Origin: Atopsyche davidsoni
Taxonomy: Eukaryota; Arthropoda; Insecta; Trichoptera; Hydrobiosidae
Direction: 5' to 3'
Length of the DNA: 64,000 bases
Assembly (NCBI GenBank): GCA_022113835.1
Contig: JAILWY010000002.1
Coordinates: 4,504,501-4,568,500, forward strand
Shown: positions 63,869 through 64,000 of the stretch, piece by piece
Layout: the number at the start of each line of letters is the position of its first letter
Numbering within the stretch: the stretch's first letter is position 1
The notes under the pieces: model-generated
What the model saw: only the letters and a program-made list of their open reading frames with translations
Told to the model about the DNA's origin: nothing
Database searches by the model: none
Program-made: the position numbers and the translations under genes

Positions 63869-64000
63869 GTAAAGAGACGATTATTAAGTTCCAACAGACG
63901 AAGTTGGTCATGCTATTATCTATTTAAGAATCAAAAAGGAAACGGATTATTTTTTTATGAAGGTTCTAAATTTAGGAATAGTATTGTACGTGATAAAAAT

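Overview
The window is a 64 kb piece of an AT-rich animal nuclear genome, almost certainly an insect and probably a moth or butterfly. The genes are split by short introns with GT...AG borders, the proteins are conserved metazoan housekeeping proteins, and the spacers hold TA microsatellites and cut-and-paste MITEs. The insect call rests mainly on a large Sororin/Dalmatian-type protein and overall compactness; the Lepidoptera call is an inference. No bacterial or viral system, tRNA, rRNA or CRISPR array was seen.

Layout, left to right. 1-2.3 kb: a hexamer repeat, three copies of an interspersed repeat and a foldback element. 2329-5308 (+): a Dalmatian/Sororin-like cohesion protein. 7808-9391 (-): an intronless HTATSF1 (TAT-SF1/Cus2) splicing factor, divergent from 9742-11001 (+), a NUDT14-type Nudix hydrolase with two GC-AG introns. 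14524-24255 (-): DDB1, the CUL4 adaptor, resolved into 23 coding exons (1145 aa), carrying a piggyBac-type MITE and a two-unit minisatellite in introns. 24435-24884: a pogo/Tc1-type MITE. 26105-32571 (+): a PLP-dependent threonine dehydratase/serine racemase with an ACT domain, with an apparent one-base frameshift, a perfect hairpin and a hAT MITE. 33201-34495 (-): pterin-4a-carbinolamine dehydratase with a presequence-like extension, divergent from 35254-37567 (+), farnesyltransferase beta. 37.6-42.9 kb: a gene-poor spacer. 42925-44439 (-): an intronless ATG4C/D-type protease, divergent from 44876-45987 (+), a 68-residue membrane microprotein. 47588-54813 (-): a CDKL1/4-type kinase, with a possible upstream exon near 60.2-60.6 kb. 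61.5-63.9 kb (+): a CpG-rich start and two in-frame exons of an unidentified secreted or membrane protein that leaves the window.

The genes do not form one pathway. Common themes are chromatin and cell-cycle proteins (Dalmatian, DDB1, CDKL), RNA splicing (HTATSF1), metabolism (NUDT14, threonine dehydratase, PCBD), protein lipidation (FNTB) and autophagy (ATG4). Four divergent or nearly divergent gene starts suggest shared promoters.

The most unusual material is repetitive. A foldback family (three copies, near 1.7, 61.9 and 62.9 kb) has at its heart a hairpin with the plan of a type I hammerhead ribozyme, and a related motif in a CDKL intron keeps the canonical CUGANGA core. This may be a relic of Penelope-like retroelements or of a non-autonomous relative. 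All exon coordinates were derived by hand from reading frame, splice consensus and family knowledge, not from alignment.
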